The notes under the pieces are model-generated. The model had not been told where the DNA came from, did not search any database, and worked only from the letters and a program-made list of their open reading frames with translations. Shown here one piece after another: positions 16,868 through 25,588 of a DNA stretch of 53,498 bases (positions are counted from its first letter, which is position 1; each line of letters opens with the position of its first letter). Made by a program: the position numbers and the translations under genes. Source of the stretch: an uncultured Eubacterium sp. (GTDB taxonomy: Bacteria > Bacillota > Clostridia > Lachnospirales > Lachnospiraceae); assembly GCA_948470065.1 (NCBI GenBank), contig CAOKNO010000009.1:1-53498 (forward strand), read 5' to 3'.

Positions 16868-18199
16868 ATGATGAAAAATATGAAAATGAAAACGAGATTA
16901 CTGTGGGGATTTGCGATTATATTTGTCCTGATCCTTGTGATTGGATTTTGCAGCTATAAGCTTCTGCAGGGGGCGGAAGGCGAAACTTTGATCCAGGAAG
17001 TGATTGTACTTACTTTGACGGCAATCGCGCTTGTTTTCAGCGTGGTGCTTGGAGTGACCATTTCAAAAGATGTGCAGGGTTCTATCGCGCTTTTGCGTGA
17101 CGCGGCGAAAGAGATCGCGGTTGGGAATGTAGAGATTACATTGAAGAAGCTTAAGAACGATGAGTTTGGGGAACTCGTAGACGACTTCCAGGATATCATA
17201 GACAACATCAAATACCAGGGCGGGATTTCAGAAATGATTGCCAAGGGCGATCTGACTGCAGATGTGAAGACAAAGAGCGAGCGCGATATGCTGGGCAATG
17301 CGTTGGATGACATCCTCCGCGAGAACAACCGGATGCTGTTCGATATACGGGAATCTACCATGCAGGTGACAGTCGGGGCGGAACAGGTGTCTGACGCCAG
17401 CCAGGCCCTTGCGCAAGGGGCTACGGAGCAGGCAAGCGCGACCGAGGAAATCACAGCTTCGATGAATGAAATCGCAGAAAGCACCAAGGCAAATGTGGCG
17501 CAGGTCAATGAAGCAAACGAACTGGTAGAGACCGTTGGGCAGGAAGCAGTCAATATCAATGAACGTATGACAGAGATGATGAACGCTATGACGGATATCA
17601 ATGAGTCTTCTGAAAATATCTCTAAGATCATTAAAGTAATTGACGATATCGCATTCCAGACGAATATCCTGGCTTTGAACGCTGCCGTTGAGGCTGCAAG
17701 GGCAGGCGTACATGGCAAGGGCTTTGCCGTTGTGGCAGAAGAAGTCCGCAGCCTTGCTGGGAAAAGCGCGTCCGCAGCCAGCGAAACTGCAGAACTGATT
17801 GAAGATTCCATCCGGAAGGTACAGCTTGGATCCAAGCTTGCAGAAGATACCAGCGAATCCCTGTCTGAAATCATGGAAAAGATTGAGAAGGTTGTAGATC
17901 TGACGAAGAGCATTGCAACGGCTTCGAATGACCAGGCGACAGCCGTTACCCAGATTGACCAGGCGATCAGCCAGGTATCCCAGGTAACCCAGACGAACTC
18001 TGCGACGAGCGAGGAGTGTGCGGCGGCCAGCGAAGAACTGTCGAACCAGGCGGCGACGCTGCGTACCTTGGTTGGCAACTACAAGCTGAAGAACGACAGC
18101 ACCTTCAGCAGTTCCGCATCAAAGAGCGCTGCGTATACAGGAAACAGCGACGAGAACGAGAAGATTATTTCCTTAGATGGAGAGTTTGGGAAGTATTAA
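16868..18199 (+). CDS. Methyl-accepting chemotaxis protein with minimal external loop
   Basis: A 443-residue receptor. Two membrane segments (about 10-33 and 45-67) are separated by only about 12 residues, so there is no extracytoplasmic ligand domain. A HAMP-like region follows ([25 protein letters not shown]). The long helical hairpin has the conserved tip [18 protein letters not shown] and [17 protein letters not shown], with Gln/Glu methylation candidates near TEQASATEE. The C-terminal 35 residues are Ser-rich and hydrophilic, with no clear CheR-tethering pentapeptide. The signal must be cytoplasmic, intramembrane or relayed by a partner. It closes the operon before a terminator. Confidence 0.93.
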   Translation: MMKNMKMKTRLLWGFAIIFVLILVIGFCSYKLLQGAEGETLIQEVIVLTLTAIALVFSVVLGVTISKDVQGSIALLRDAAKEIAVGNVEITLKKLKNDEFGELVDDFQDIIDNIKYQGGISEMIAKGDLTADVKTKSERDMLGNALDDILRENNRMLFDIRESTMQVTVGAEQVSDASQALAQGATEQASATEEITASMNEIAESTKANVAQVNEANELVETVGQEAVNINERMTEMMNAMTDINESSENISKIIKVIDDIAFQTNILALNAAVEAARAGVHGKGFAVVAEEVRSLAGKSASAASETAELIEDSIRKVQLGSKLAEDTSESLSEIMEKIEKVVDLTKSIATASNDQATAVTQIDQAISQVSQVTQTNSATSEECAAASEELSNQAATLRTLVGNYKLKNDSTFSSSASKSAAYTGNSDENEKIISLDGEFGKY

Positions 18200-18291
18200 A
18201 TAGTATGTGGCATACCAGGCGTATTTTACTAAGAGCCGCTTAGCGCCGCTTAAAGGTGCGTGTCTGGGATGATAATATCACGCAATAACAT

Positions 18292-18324
18292 ATCCCCCGC
18301 GGTTTTCTGTGGGGGATTATCTTT
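18292..18324 (+). terminator. Terminator after the chemosensory operon
   Basis: A ten-pair stem (18292-18301 with 18308-18317, core CCCCC/GGGGG, two G-U pairs), a GTTTTC loop and a short T-rich tail (TATCTTT). It separates mcp from yqfC. Confidence 0.7.
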
Positions 18325-18366
18325 GGTTGGAAGGGGAAACGGATCGTTCCAATGGATCGGTGTTAT

Positions 18367-18395
18367 GAATAATCTTTTGCCTGCCGCCATATAGT
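18367..18395 (+). promoter_or_regulatory. Sigma-E-like sporulation promoter before yqfC
   Basis: GAATAAT, a 14-base spacer and CATATAGT closely fit the mother-cell sigma-E pattern (KMATATT, N14, CATACANT). yqfC is a known sporulation-type gene, which supports the match. The -10 element ends only 5 bases before the annotated ATG, so the transcript would be almost leaderless or the true start lies further in. Confidence 0.5.
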
Positions 18396-18400
18396 ATAAT

Positions 18401-18703
18401 ATGGAAAAAGGGAAAAGAGCCGGGCTAGGCCGGGTAAGGGAAAATGTAAAATCAAATATTGTGGAGTCCTTAGAGCTGCCGAAGGATATCCTCTATGGGG
18501 CAGTGATTATTACGGCTGTGGGGCGCAGCCAGGTGCTGGTGGAGAATTACAAGGGGATCATTGAATACACCAGCGAAAAAATCCGCTTACAGGCAAAGGG
18601 ATGCCGGGTTGCCATACAGGGGCGGCATCTTGTTGTGGAGTACTACACCAATGATGAAATGAAAGTGACTGGTTCCATCCAGGGTATAATCTATGATTCG
18701 TAA
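18401..18703 (+). CDS. yqfC: Sporulation protein YqfC (YabP family)
   Basis: A 100-residue YabP/YqfC-fold protein. The family core is ESLELPKDILYGAVIITAVGRSQVLVENYKGIIEYTSEKIRL, followed by a second strand-rich half. Its place directly before yqfD matches the mother-cell gene order known from Bacillus. Its molecular function is unknown. The start is problematic: no ribosome site lies upstream of ATG 18401, and the promoter-like elements overlap it. The next in-frame start, GTG 18461, also lacks a well-spaced ribosome site. Confidence 0.85.
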   Translation: MEKGKRAGLGRVRENVKSNIVESLELPKDILYGAVIITAVGRSQVLVENYKGIIEYTSEKIRLQAKGCRVAIQGRHLVVEYYTNDEMKVTGSIQGIIYDS

Positions 18704-18714
18704 GGGGTAGCGCT

Positions 18715-19983
18715 TTGCTGATTGATAAATTGAAATTTTTGCAGGGATATGTGAAAATCAGGCTGACAGGCTATGCGCCGGAGCGGTTTTTAAACCTGTG
18801 CAGCAACCATGGCATCCTGATTTGGAATATGGAATACGTAGAGGATCAGTATGAATTTTGCATCAGCCTAAAGGGGTTGCGCAGCTTAAGGCCGATTTTA
18901 CGGAAGACAAGGACGAGGTTTGTCATACTCGAACGCGTGGGGTTGCCATTTTTGCTTAGCCGATACCAGAAACGGAAGCTGTTTTTTGCAGGAATCCTAC
19001 TCTGCTGCGCTATGATTTATGGGATGTCCCTGTTTGTATGGAAGATTGAAGTCAATGGGAACCTGCATGAGACAGATAGCAGCATCCTCAAGTTTTTGGA
19101 AGAGAAGCAGGTGTACCATGGGGTACTGAAAAGCAAGCTGGACTGCGCCAGGATCGAGGAAGAGCTGCGGGCTGGGTTTGGGGATATTATCTGGGCGTCG
19201 GCAAAGCTGCAAGGGACGATGCTGGTGATTGACGTCCAGGAGAACCTGGCTACGAACCAGCAGGCAGGCTCCGGCGTGCAGGAAGGGGGAGACGGCCAGC
19301 CAAGCGATCTTGTGGCGGACAGGGACGCCGAGATCTACAGCATCCTGACCAGGCGCGGCGCCCCGCATGTGGAGAAGGGCATGGAAGTCCATGCAGGCGA
19401 TATCCTTGTAGAAGGGAAAAACCCTGTGATGGATGACAATGGGGAAGTAGCTTCCTACCAGTACTGCGTATCAGATGCGGATATCCTGGGGATTATGGAT
19501 TATCCTTATGAGGATAGCTTTACGCTTTGGCATGAGGAGAAGTCCTTTACTGGGGAAGAAAGCGTGTCATTTGGCTTTCGCCTGTTTGGCAGGCAGGCTA
19601 TGCTGCCCCACTTTTCCCATAAGTTTTCGGATTACGATGCGGTTACTGACGAGTATGATGTGAAGGTAGGGGAAACGTTTTACCTGCCGCTTGTTTTGAC
19701 GAAAGAAACGTATAAGGAGTACCAGATCGAGAAGAAAAAATATGGGAAAACCGAGGCGGAAGCGATAGCAAAGGAAAAATTGCAGGAATTTTGCCAGGAA
19801 TTGGAAGAAAAGGGTATCCAAATCATAGAGAATAATGTTATGATAAGGACAGATGGGAAGAATTGCACAGCCTCCGGCAGCCTGAAGGCGATAGGGCCTA
19901 TCGGGGTGAGGAAGGCGACGGCACGGACAGACATACAACAGGAAGGGCAGTTAGAAGATGAGTCTGATAGAAACAGTGATTGA
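18715..19983 (+). CDS. yqfD: Sporulation protein YqfD
   Basis: A 422-residue membrane protein of the YqfD family, required for normal sporulation in Bacillus; the mechanism is not known. It has an N-terminal cytoplasmic part (FLQGYVKIRLTGYAPERFLNLC), one membrane segment near residues 88-108, and a large external part with DIIWASAKLQGTMLVIDVQENL and HVEKGMEVHAGDILVEG. A linker of low complexity lies near 180-195. The start is TTG at 18715 with AAGGGG 7 bases upstream. The stop overlaps the phoH start by 26 bases, so translation is probably coupled. Confidence 0.9.
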   Translation: MLIDKLKFLQGYVKIRLTGYAPERFLNLCSNHGILIWNMEYVEDQYEFCISLKGLRSLRPILRKTRTRFVILERVGLPFLLSRYQKRKLFFAGILLCCAMIYGMSLFVWKIEVNGNLHETDSSILKFLEEKQVYHGVLKSKLDCARIEEELRAGFGDIIWASAKLQGTMLVIDVQENLATNQQAGSGVQEGGDGQPSDLVADRDAEIYSILTRRGAPHVEKGMEVHAGDILVEGKNPVMDDNGEVASYQYCVSDADILGIMDYPYEDSFTLWHEEKSFTGEESVSFGFRLFGRQAMLPHFSHKFSDYDAVTDEYDVKVGETFYLPLVLTKETYKEYQIEKKKYGKTEAEAIAKEKLQEFCQELEEKGIQIIENNVMIRTDGKNCTASGSLKAIGPIGVRKATARTDIQQEGQLEDESDRNSD

Positions 19984-20977
19984 TATCCCCACAGAGCATA
20001 TGACGAACGTTTTCGGGCAGTTCGACCTTCACTTAAAGAAGGTGGAGCGCGCGTTTGGCGTTACGGTTGTGATGCGGGAGAATAAGATGAAGCTATTGGG
20101 GAGCGACCGGGATGTCAGGAAGGCGTCCCGCGTATTTACCCAGCTTTTTGAACTGTCGAAACGTGGCAGCCAGATTACGGAACAAAATGTGGATTATGCC
20201 ATTTCCCTTACATTTGAGGAAAAGGAGTCTGTAATCGTGGAGATTGACAAGGATCTGATCTGCCATACGGTGAACGGCAGCCCGGTGAAGCCGAAGACCA
20301 TAGGGCAGAAGAAGTATGTGGATGAGATCCGCAAGAAGATGATCGTTTTTGGCATGGGGCCTGCCGGGACGGGGAAGACATACCTAGCGATGGCCATGGC
20401 AATCACCGCCTTCAAGAAGGAAGAGGTGAGCCGTATCATCCTGACACGCCCTGCAATCGAAGCCGGGGAGAAATTGGGGTTTTTGCCAGGGGATTTGCAG
20501 AGCAAGATCGATCCATACCTTAGGCCGCTGTACGATGCGCTTTACCTGATTATGGGGGCTGACAGCTTCCAGAGGAATATGGAAAAGGGGCTGGTTGAGG
20601 TGGCGCCGCTTGCCTATATGCGCGGCAGGACGCTGGACAATGCGTTTATCATCCTGGATGAGGCGCAGAATACGACGCCAGCCCAGATGAAGATGTTTTT
20701 GACGCGGATCGGTTTTGGCTCTAAGGTGGTGGTGACTGGGGATGCGACGCAGAAAGACCTTGCGCCTGGGAGTGTTTCCGGGCTGGACGTTGCGCTTAAG
20801 GTGCTAAAGGGCGTGGAAGAGATAGGGATCTGTACCCTTACCAGCAATGATGTGGTGCGCCATCCGCTGGTCCAGAAAATCGTAAAGGCATATGAAGAAT
20901 ATGAGAAAAAGGACAAGAAAGACAACAGAGGAACCAAGGAATCACAGAGGGCGCGGAATAAAAACTGGCGGCGGTAG
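19958..20977 (+). CDS. phoH: PhoH-family ATPase
   Basis: A 339-residue P-loop ATPase (PhoH/PhoL). An N-terminal KH-like portion (residues 10-75) is followed by the ATPase domain, with Walker A GPAGTGKT at 134-141 and a Walker B-type FIILDEAQNTTPAQM. It is thought to act in RNA metabolism with YbeY, whose gene lies one gene downstream. Its start overlaps the yqfD stop region. The 3' end overlaps the next gene by 86 bases if that gene starts at 20892. Confidence 0.95.
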   Translation: MSLIETVIDIPTEHMTNVFGQFDLHLKKVERAFGVTVVMRENKMKLLGSDRDVRKASRVFTQLFELSKRGSQITEQNVDYAISLTFEEKESVIVEIDKDLICHTVNGSPVKPKTIGQKKYVDEIRKKMIVFGMGPAGTGKTYLAMAMAITAFKKEEVSRIILTRPAIEAGEKLGFLPGDLQSKIDPYLRPLYDALYLIMGADSFQRNMEKGLVEVAPLAYMRGRTLDNAFIILDEAQNTTPAQMKMFLTRIGFGSKVVVTGDATQKDLAPGSVSGLDVALKVLKGVEEIGICTLTSNDVVRHPLVQKIVKAYEEYEKKDKKDNRGTKESQRARNKNWRR

Positions 20978-22130
20978 CTATGGGAAGCTGTTCTTAATTG
21001 GGACATGCGGCGTCTTGGAAGGCGTCCTTATGGGGCTGTCCAAAGAACTTTCCGTGGACCGGCTGGCTGCCCTCGTGTTTGTCTGCATGGCCTGTTCTAC
21101 TGTGCTGGTGGCTGCTTTAGAATTGTACTGGCGCCAGAAGGAGTGGTTCTGTGACAAGGCCGGGGATTACGGCAGGATTGCCTTATGCCATGGCGCAGCC
21201 TGTGTGGCTGCGGTAGCGTTTGGCTTCCTGCCCCCATTCGCAAGGCCTGTGCTGCTGCTGTCTATAGGGATATCTGTGGCGTCCGCCCCTTTTTTCGGGA
21301 TGATGGCAGGGGTGTTCCATATAGCGGTATATGGGATCTGCGGGCAAGATAGCATCTTTGTGCTGCTGTGCCAGCTTTTGCTGTTGGCAGCAGGCAGTAT
21401 GGCGTCGTATGCATTCAAGGAACGGGAAGGGCGCGTCCAGGCAGCATGTCTGCTGTTTTTGTTTGTATCAGGGAATGTGCTGCTCTTCTCCTACCTAGGT
21501 TCTGGCATTTTGGAATGGGAAGTCCTATTGTATGGCATAGGGAACGCGGCCTGTTCTGCTTTGGCAGGTGGGTGGGTGCACAAAAAGCTTTCCCTTTCCA
21601 TACGCCTTGCACCAGCCAGGCGCCTAGAGGAAGTCCTTCGGGAGGATTTCCCGCTGCAGCTGGCGATGCGTAGGTTTTCCCAAGCGGGCTATGATTATGC
21701 CAGGCGCGTGTCGGAACTTTCCAAAGCCTGCGCAGGCTTAGTGGGGGCGGATCCGTACGTGGCGGCGGCTGGGGGGTTATATTACCGGATCGGGCGGATG
21801 TGCCAGGCGCCTTATGTAGAGCAGGGCGTTGCCTTGGCCAAGGAAAGCCGCCTGCCGCGCGAGGTGATAAAGATACTGGGGGAATGCGATGGCAAGAACG
21901 CGCTGCCTTCTACCGTGGAATCTGCGGTCGTGCATATGGTTGACAGCCTGGTGTCGGGGTTCGATGCAATGGAGGTCGAAACATTTACCAAAGGCTGGGA
22001 CCAGGGCGTTTTGGTCCACCAGATCTTAAATGAGAGTTCTGCCGCTGGGATTTATGACAAATCTGGCGTCAGCATGAATATGTTTTTGAAAATCAGGGAT
22101 TATCTTATTAAGGAGGCAGGATTGTTTTGA
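20892..22130 (+). CDS. Degenerate, shortened 7TM-HD (PgpH/YqfF-type) protein
   Basis: A 412-residue membrane protein in the slot where Bacillus has yqfF/pgpH, a c-di-AMP phosphodiesterase of about 710 residues. It lacks the large extracellular domain. After about 30 basic residues come roughly six membrane segments (35-230), then a soluble C-terminal part resembling a decayed HD domain. GLYYRIGRM (about 295-303) stands where PgpH has YYHDIGKM, so the HD pair is lost. ESAVVHMVDSLVSG near 343-355 keeps the shape of the later Asp region. Hydrolase activity is unlikely. The start at 20892 or 20901 overlaps phoH and lacks a strong ribosome site. The reading frame is intact, which argues for a retained non-catalytic role. 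Confidence 0.75.
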   Translation: MKNMRKRTRKTTEEPRNHRGRGIKTGGGSYGKLFLIGTCGVLEGVLMGLSKELSVDRLAALVFVCMACSTVLVAALELYWRQKEWFCDKAGDYGRIALCHGAACVAAVAFGFLPPFARPVLLLSIGISVASAPFFGMMAGVFHIAVYGICGQDSIFVLLCQLLLLAAGSMASYAFKEREGRVQAACLLFLFVSGNVLLFSYLGSGILEWEVLLYGIGNAACSALAGGWVHKKLSLSIRLAPARRLEEVLREDFPLQLAMRRFSQAGYDYARRVSELSKACAGLVGADPYVAAAGGLYYRIGRMCQAPYVEQGVALAKESRLPREVIKILGECDGKNALPSTVESAVVHMVDSLVSGFDAMEVETFTKGWDQGVLVHQILNESSAAGIYDKSGVSMNMFLKIRDYLIKEAGLF

Positions 22131-22618
22131 CTGTGACCATAGAGCAGGAAGTGGAACTTCCATTTTCCTTTGACTGTAAGGCGCTGGCGAGAAAGGTAAT
22201 CGCGGCCGCAATCGAAGAAGAAGGGTTTCCCTTTGAGGCGGAGGTAGGGTTGTTTTTGGTTTCCCAGGAGGAGATAAGGGCTATGAACCTGCAGTACCGG
22301 CAGTTAGACCGTCCTACCGACGTGCTTTCCTTCCCCATGATTGCATATGGGGCGCCTGGGGATTTTTCCCAGGTCGGGCAGGGGGATAATTTTAACCCGG
22401 ATACCGGGGAAGCACTGCTTGGGGATATCGTGCTCAATGTCCAATGGACCGTCGAACAGGCAAGGCAGTATGGGCACAGCGAGGAGCGGGAATTTGCTTT
22501 CCTGATCCTGCACAGCATGCTGCATCTGCTCGGGTACGACCATATACAAAAGGATGAGGCTGCCAGGATGGAAGCAAGGCAGAAAGAAATCCTGGAGAAG
22601 ATGGGCATAGTAAGATAA
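22127..22618 (+). CDS. ybeY: Endoribonuclease YbeY
   Basis: A 163-residue zinc-dependent endoribonuclease for 16S rRNA 3'-end maturation and ribosome quality control. The zinc site is His129, His133 and His139 in HSMLHLLGYDH. The substrate region LDRPTDVLSFP is conserved. The start is TTG 22127, whose last two bases are part of the preceding TGA stop; AAGGAGG lies 10 bases upstream. This 4-base overlap implies translational coupling to the 7TM-HD-like gene. Gene order phoH, HD protein, ybeY is as in Bacillus, but dgkA and era do not follow. Confidence 0.96.
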   Translation: MTVTIEQEVELPFSFDCKALARKVIAAAIEEEGFPFEAEVGLFLVSQEEIRAMNLQYRQLDRPTDVLSFPMIAYGAPGDFSQVGQGDNFNPDTGEALLGDIVLNVQWTVEQARQYGHSEEREFAFLILHSMLHLLGYDHIQKDEAARMEARQKEILEKMGIVR

Positions 22619-22655
22619 CCCAAGCGTTACGATATTAATTTTGGAGGAATCAGAG

Positions 22656-23816
22656 ATGAAGAAACGTATGGTATGGCTGCTGATTGCAGCATGTGTACTT
22701 GGGACGGCTTCTGCCGGATGTGGGAAGAAGGCAGAGGCGCCGGAGCCAGTGGTGCAGGAGGAGCCAGAGGAAGAGCCGCCAGAGGAGCCGGAGGAACCAG
22801 AGGAGGAGCCAGAAGAAGAAACGGCAGAGGAACCAGAGGAGGAGAGCCGGGAGGGCATGGCGAAAAGCTACCTGACAGGGGAATGGATTGATGAAGAGCT
22901 GGCAGGAAAACGGCCGCTTGCGGTCATGATTGGGAATACCTCGGACGCCCTTCCGCAGTATGGGATTTCAGACGCCGATATTATCTATGAGGTGCCGGTA
23001 GAGGGTTCCTATACCAGGCTGATGGCTATTTTCCAGGATTATGCCAAGCCAGAGCGGATTGGGTCGGTCCGTAGCTGCCGCCATTATTTTATTTATTTTG
23101 CGAAGGAGTTTGACGCAATCTATACGCATTTCGGGCAGGCAGTCTATGCAGAGCCAATCCTGGCGCAAGATGATGTGCACAATTTAAGCGGGCTGGATTC
23201 TTCGATCGGGGATATGACGTTTTACCGTGACAGCAGCCGTAAGGCGCCCCATAATGTCTTTACGGACGCCGAGAAGATCCTAGCTGGGATTGGGAAGAAG
23301 GGCTACCGTACGGAACTTTCCGATTCCTACAGCGGGCATTACAAGTTCGCGGAAGACGATGCATCCGTGCAGCTCGACGGGGAAGATGCCTTGGTGGTAA
23401 GCCCTGGGTACTTTGTCAACAAGCCGTGGTTTGTCTATGATAAGAAAGACGGGCTTTACTACCGTTATGAGTTTAAGGACAAGCATATTGACGGCGCGAA
23501 TGACAAACAGCTTGCCGTGAAGAATATCCTGGTGCAGTATTGCGCCTGGTCTTACAAGGATGAGAACGGCTATATGGACATTGATACGGTTTCCGGTGGG
23601 GACGCCATTTATATTACCAATGGGAAGATGGAGAAAGTGACCTGGAAAAAGGAGGGTGAGAATGCCCCAGCCCGGTATTTCGCGGAGGACGGGGAGGAAA
23701 TCACCTTGAACCAGGGGAAGACCTGGGTCTGCATTGCCCGGGACAAGTACAAGGATCGTTTTGCGGTCTATGCAGATGAAGACGAGATGTCTTCTGCAAG
23801 GAGTACGGAAGAGTAA
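22656..23816 (+). CDS. DUF3048 lipoprotein (YerB-like)
   Basis: A 386-residue predicted lipoprotein. The signal peptide ends in a lipobox with Cys22 (SAGC). Residues about 29-65 are an extreme Glu/Pro tract, probably an extended spacer over the wall. The DUF3048 domain follows (GKRPLAVMIGNTSDALPQYGIS, DADIIYEVPVEGSYTRLMAIF, GSVRSCRHYFIYFAKEFDAI), ending in TWVCIARD. Members are common in Firmicutes and uncharacterised. The ATG at 22656 has GGAGG 7 bases upstream. Confidence 0.88.
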   Translation: MKKRMVWLLIAACVLGTASAGCGKKAEAPEPVVQEEPEEEPPEEPEEPEEEPEEETAEEPEEESREGMAKSYLTGEWIDEELAGKRPLAVMIGNTSDALPQYGISDADIIYEVPVEGSYTRLMAIFQDYAKPERIGSVRSCRHYFIYFAKEFDAIYTHFGQAVYAEPILAQDDVHNLSGLDSSIGDMTFYRDSSRKAPHNVFTDAEKILAGIGKKGYRTELSDSYSGHYKFAEDDASVQLDGEDALVVSPGYFVNKPWFVYDKKDGLYYRYEFKDKHIDGANDKQLAVKNILVQYCAWSYKDENGYMDIDTVSGGDAIYITNGKMEKVTWKKEGENAPARYFAEDGEEITLNQGKTWVCIARDKYKDRFAVYADEDEMSSARSTEE

Positions 23817-23899
23817 AAGGGGCATAAGCCTAGGTAAGCGTAGCTTCTGTAGAAACAGGGGTGTTATCGACTGAGAAGATAGAGGTTGGGGATTTTACG

Positions 23900-25555
23900 A
23901 TGGGTAAGACACAGAAAAAGCAATCCAATTTCCTAGTGCAGGGTTCCATCCTGGCGGCGGCTTCCTTGATTAGCCGTGTGATTGGGATGCTGTACCGGAT
24001 ACCTTTAAAATCAATTATCGGAGATATTGGAAACGACTATTATGGGACTGCCATGGAGATCTACAGCATCCTGCTGCTGATTTCATCCTACAGCCTCCCG
24101 CTTGCCGTATCGAAATTAGTATCCACCCGGATGGCAAGGGGGCATTGGAAGAACGCAATGCGGATGTTTAAGGGAGCGCTTGCGTTTGCGGTTGTTTCTG
24201 GCACGGCAGTTGCGTTGTTTGTGTTTTTTGGCGCAGACATGATTACAGAATATGTGGTTAAGACACCTTTGAGCGTGTTTGCGCTGAGGGTACTGGCTCC
24301 TACGCTGCTGATCGTGGCGGTGCTAGGCGTGTTCCGCGGTTTTTTCCAGGGGATTGGGACTGTGGTGCCAAGCGCCGTGTCCCAGGTGGTGGAGCAGGTC
24401 GTCAATGCAGTCCTCAGCGTCTGGGTGGCTTATATGCTATATGGATATGGGACCAGGATTGGGGCGGTGCTTGGGAACCCGTCTACGTATGCTGAAGCTT
24501 ATGGCGCGGCTGGCGGTACGATTGGGACGGGGGCAGGGGCGCTTTCAGCATTTCTTTTCATGGGATTTGTTTTCCTGTGCTACGTTTCTGTGCTTAGAAA
24601 GCGCTGTAAGAAGGACAGGAATCAAAAGCGGGAGAGTTACCGTAGGATTTTCTATGTGCTGATGGTGACGATTATCCCAGTGCTGTTAAGCACGACCATC
24701 TACAATATCACTTCATTCCTAGATATGGGGGTGTTTAAGCATATTGCGGCGTCGCAGGGCTATAAGGAGCATGATTACAGTACCATGTGGGGGATTTATG
24801 TCGGGGAGTATAAGGTTTTGCTCAATGTGCCGATCGCCATTGCTTCTTCTGTGGCGGCATCCTGCGTGCCAAGCCTTTCTAGCGTGTTTGTAAGGCGGGA
24901 GCACAAGGCGGCAAGGAGAAAAGTCGCGCAGTCCATCCGTTTTGTTATGATGATAGCCATCCCTTGCGCCGTCGGGATGGGGGTGTTAGCGTCCCCGATC
25001 CTACAGCTTCTGTTCCATGATACGCGGGAGATGCCGGTAAGGATGATGCAGATAGGGGCGGTATCCATTGTGTTCTATTCCCTTTCCACGTTAAGCAATG
25101 GGATTTTGCAGGGGATAGACCAGATGGGCGCTCCTGTGAAGAACGCATTGTTTACGCTGGTATTACATATGGGCCTGTTGATGGTGTTGATGCTCGGATT
25201 CAAACAGAATATTTATGCCGTAGTATGGGCGAATACATTTTTCTCGCTCCTGATGTGCATCTTGAATGGGCTGGCAATCCGGAGGTATCTGAATTATGGG
25301 CAGGAGATCCGGCGCACGTTCGTCATACCGACGCTATCGGCTGCCATAATGGGAGGAGCAGTCTATGGGGTGTACTTCCTGTTGATGCGGTCTTTTGGCA
25401 GCAATGCAGTGGCGACGCTTGTATCTGTCCTGGTAGGGATTCTCGTGTATGGCTTTTTCCTGATTGTGATGCGCGGGGTGAAGGAACGGGAGCTGCGCAG
25501 TTTCCCGATGGGGAACTTGATTGTGGCTGTGGCAAAGAAATTACATCTTATGTAA
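23900..25555 (+). CDS. MOP-superfamily flippase, SpoVB/YtgP/MurJ-like
   Basis: A 551-residue protein with about 14 membrane segments. It opens with FLVQGSILAAASLISRVIGMLYRIPLKSIIGDIG, the signature of the SpoVB/YtgP branch of oligosaccharide flippases. Members move lipid-linked glycans, including lipid II, outward across the membrane. Several family members usually coexist in one genome, so whether this is the housekeeping or the spore-cortex type cannot be told here. Its neighbours, an envelope lipoprotein and a BofC-type protein, fit the envelope. ATG 23900 fits the family start. A GTG at 23861 would add 13 unlikely residues. Confidence 0.87.
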   Translation: MGKTQKKQSNFLVQGSILAAASLISRVIGMLYRIPLKSIIGDIGNDYYGTAMEIYSILLLISSYSLPLAVSKLVSTRMARGHWKNAMRMFKGALAFAVVSGTAVALFVFFGADMITEYVVKTPLSVFALRVLAPTLLIVAVLGVFRGFFQGIGTVVPSAVSQVVEQVVNAVLSVWVAYMLYGYGTRIGAVLGNPSTYAEAYGAAGGTIGTGAGALSAFLFMGFVFLCYVSVLRKRCKKDRNQKRESYRRIFYVLMVTIIPVLLSTTIYNITSFLDMGVFKHIAASQGYKEHDYSTMWGIYVGEYKVLLNVPIAIASSVAASCVPSLSSVFVRREHKAARRKVAQSIRFVMMIAIPCAVGMGVLASPILQLLFHDTREMPVRMMQIGAVSIVFYSLSTLSNGILQGIDQMGAPVKNALFTLVLHMGLLMVLMLGFKQNIYAVVWANTFFSLLMCILNGLAIRRYLNYGQEIRRTFVIPTLSAAIMGGAVYGVYFLLMRSFGSNAVATLVSVLVGILVYGFFLIVMRGVKERELRSFPMGNLIVAVAKKLHLM

Positions 25556-25588
25556 ATAAATCGGAAAAAAATGGTATAAATTGAATCT

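Noticed and set aside
16954-18078. A 374-residue open frame on the minus strand across the chemoreceptor gene
   Set aside because: It lies wholly antisense to a clear receptor gene, is Ser/Ala-rich in the way antisense translations of helical repeats are, and has no ribosome site or family motif.
20980-22130. Start of the 7TM-HD-like protein at the ATG of 20980, just after phoH
   Set aside because: That ATG is out of frame with the protein; the only in-frame ATG codons are at 20892 and 20901 inside phoH.
22741-22850. GAGGAG-type repeat as a tandem DNA repeat element
   Set aside because: It is the coding sequence of a Glu/Pro spacer in a lipoprotein; the periodicity comes from codons and is kept in frame.
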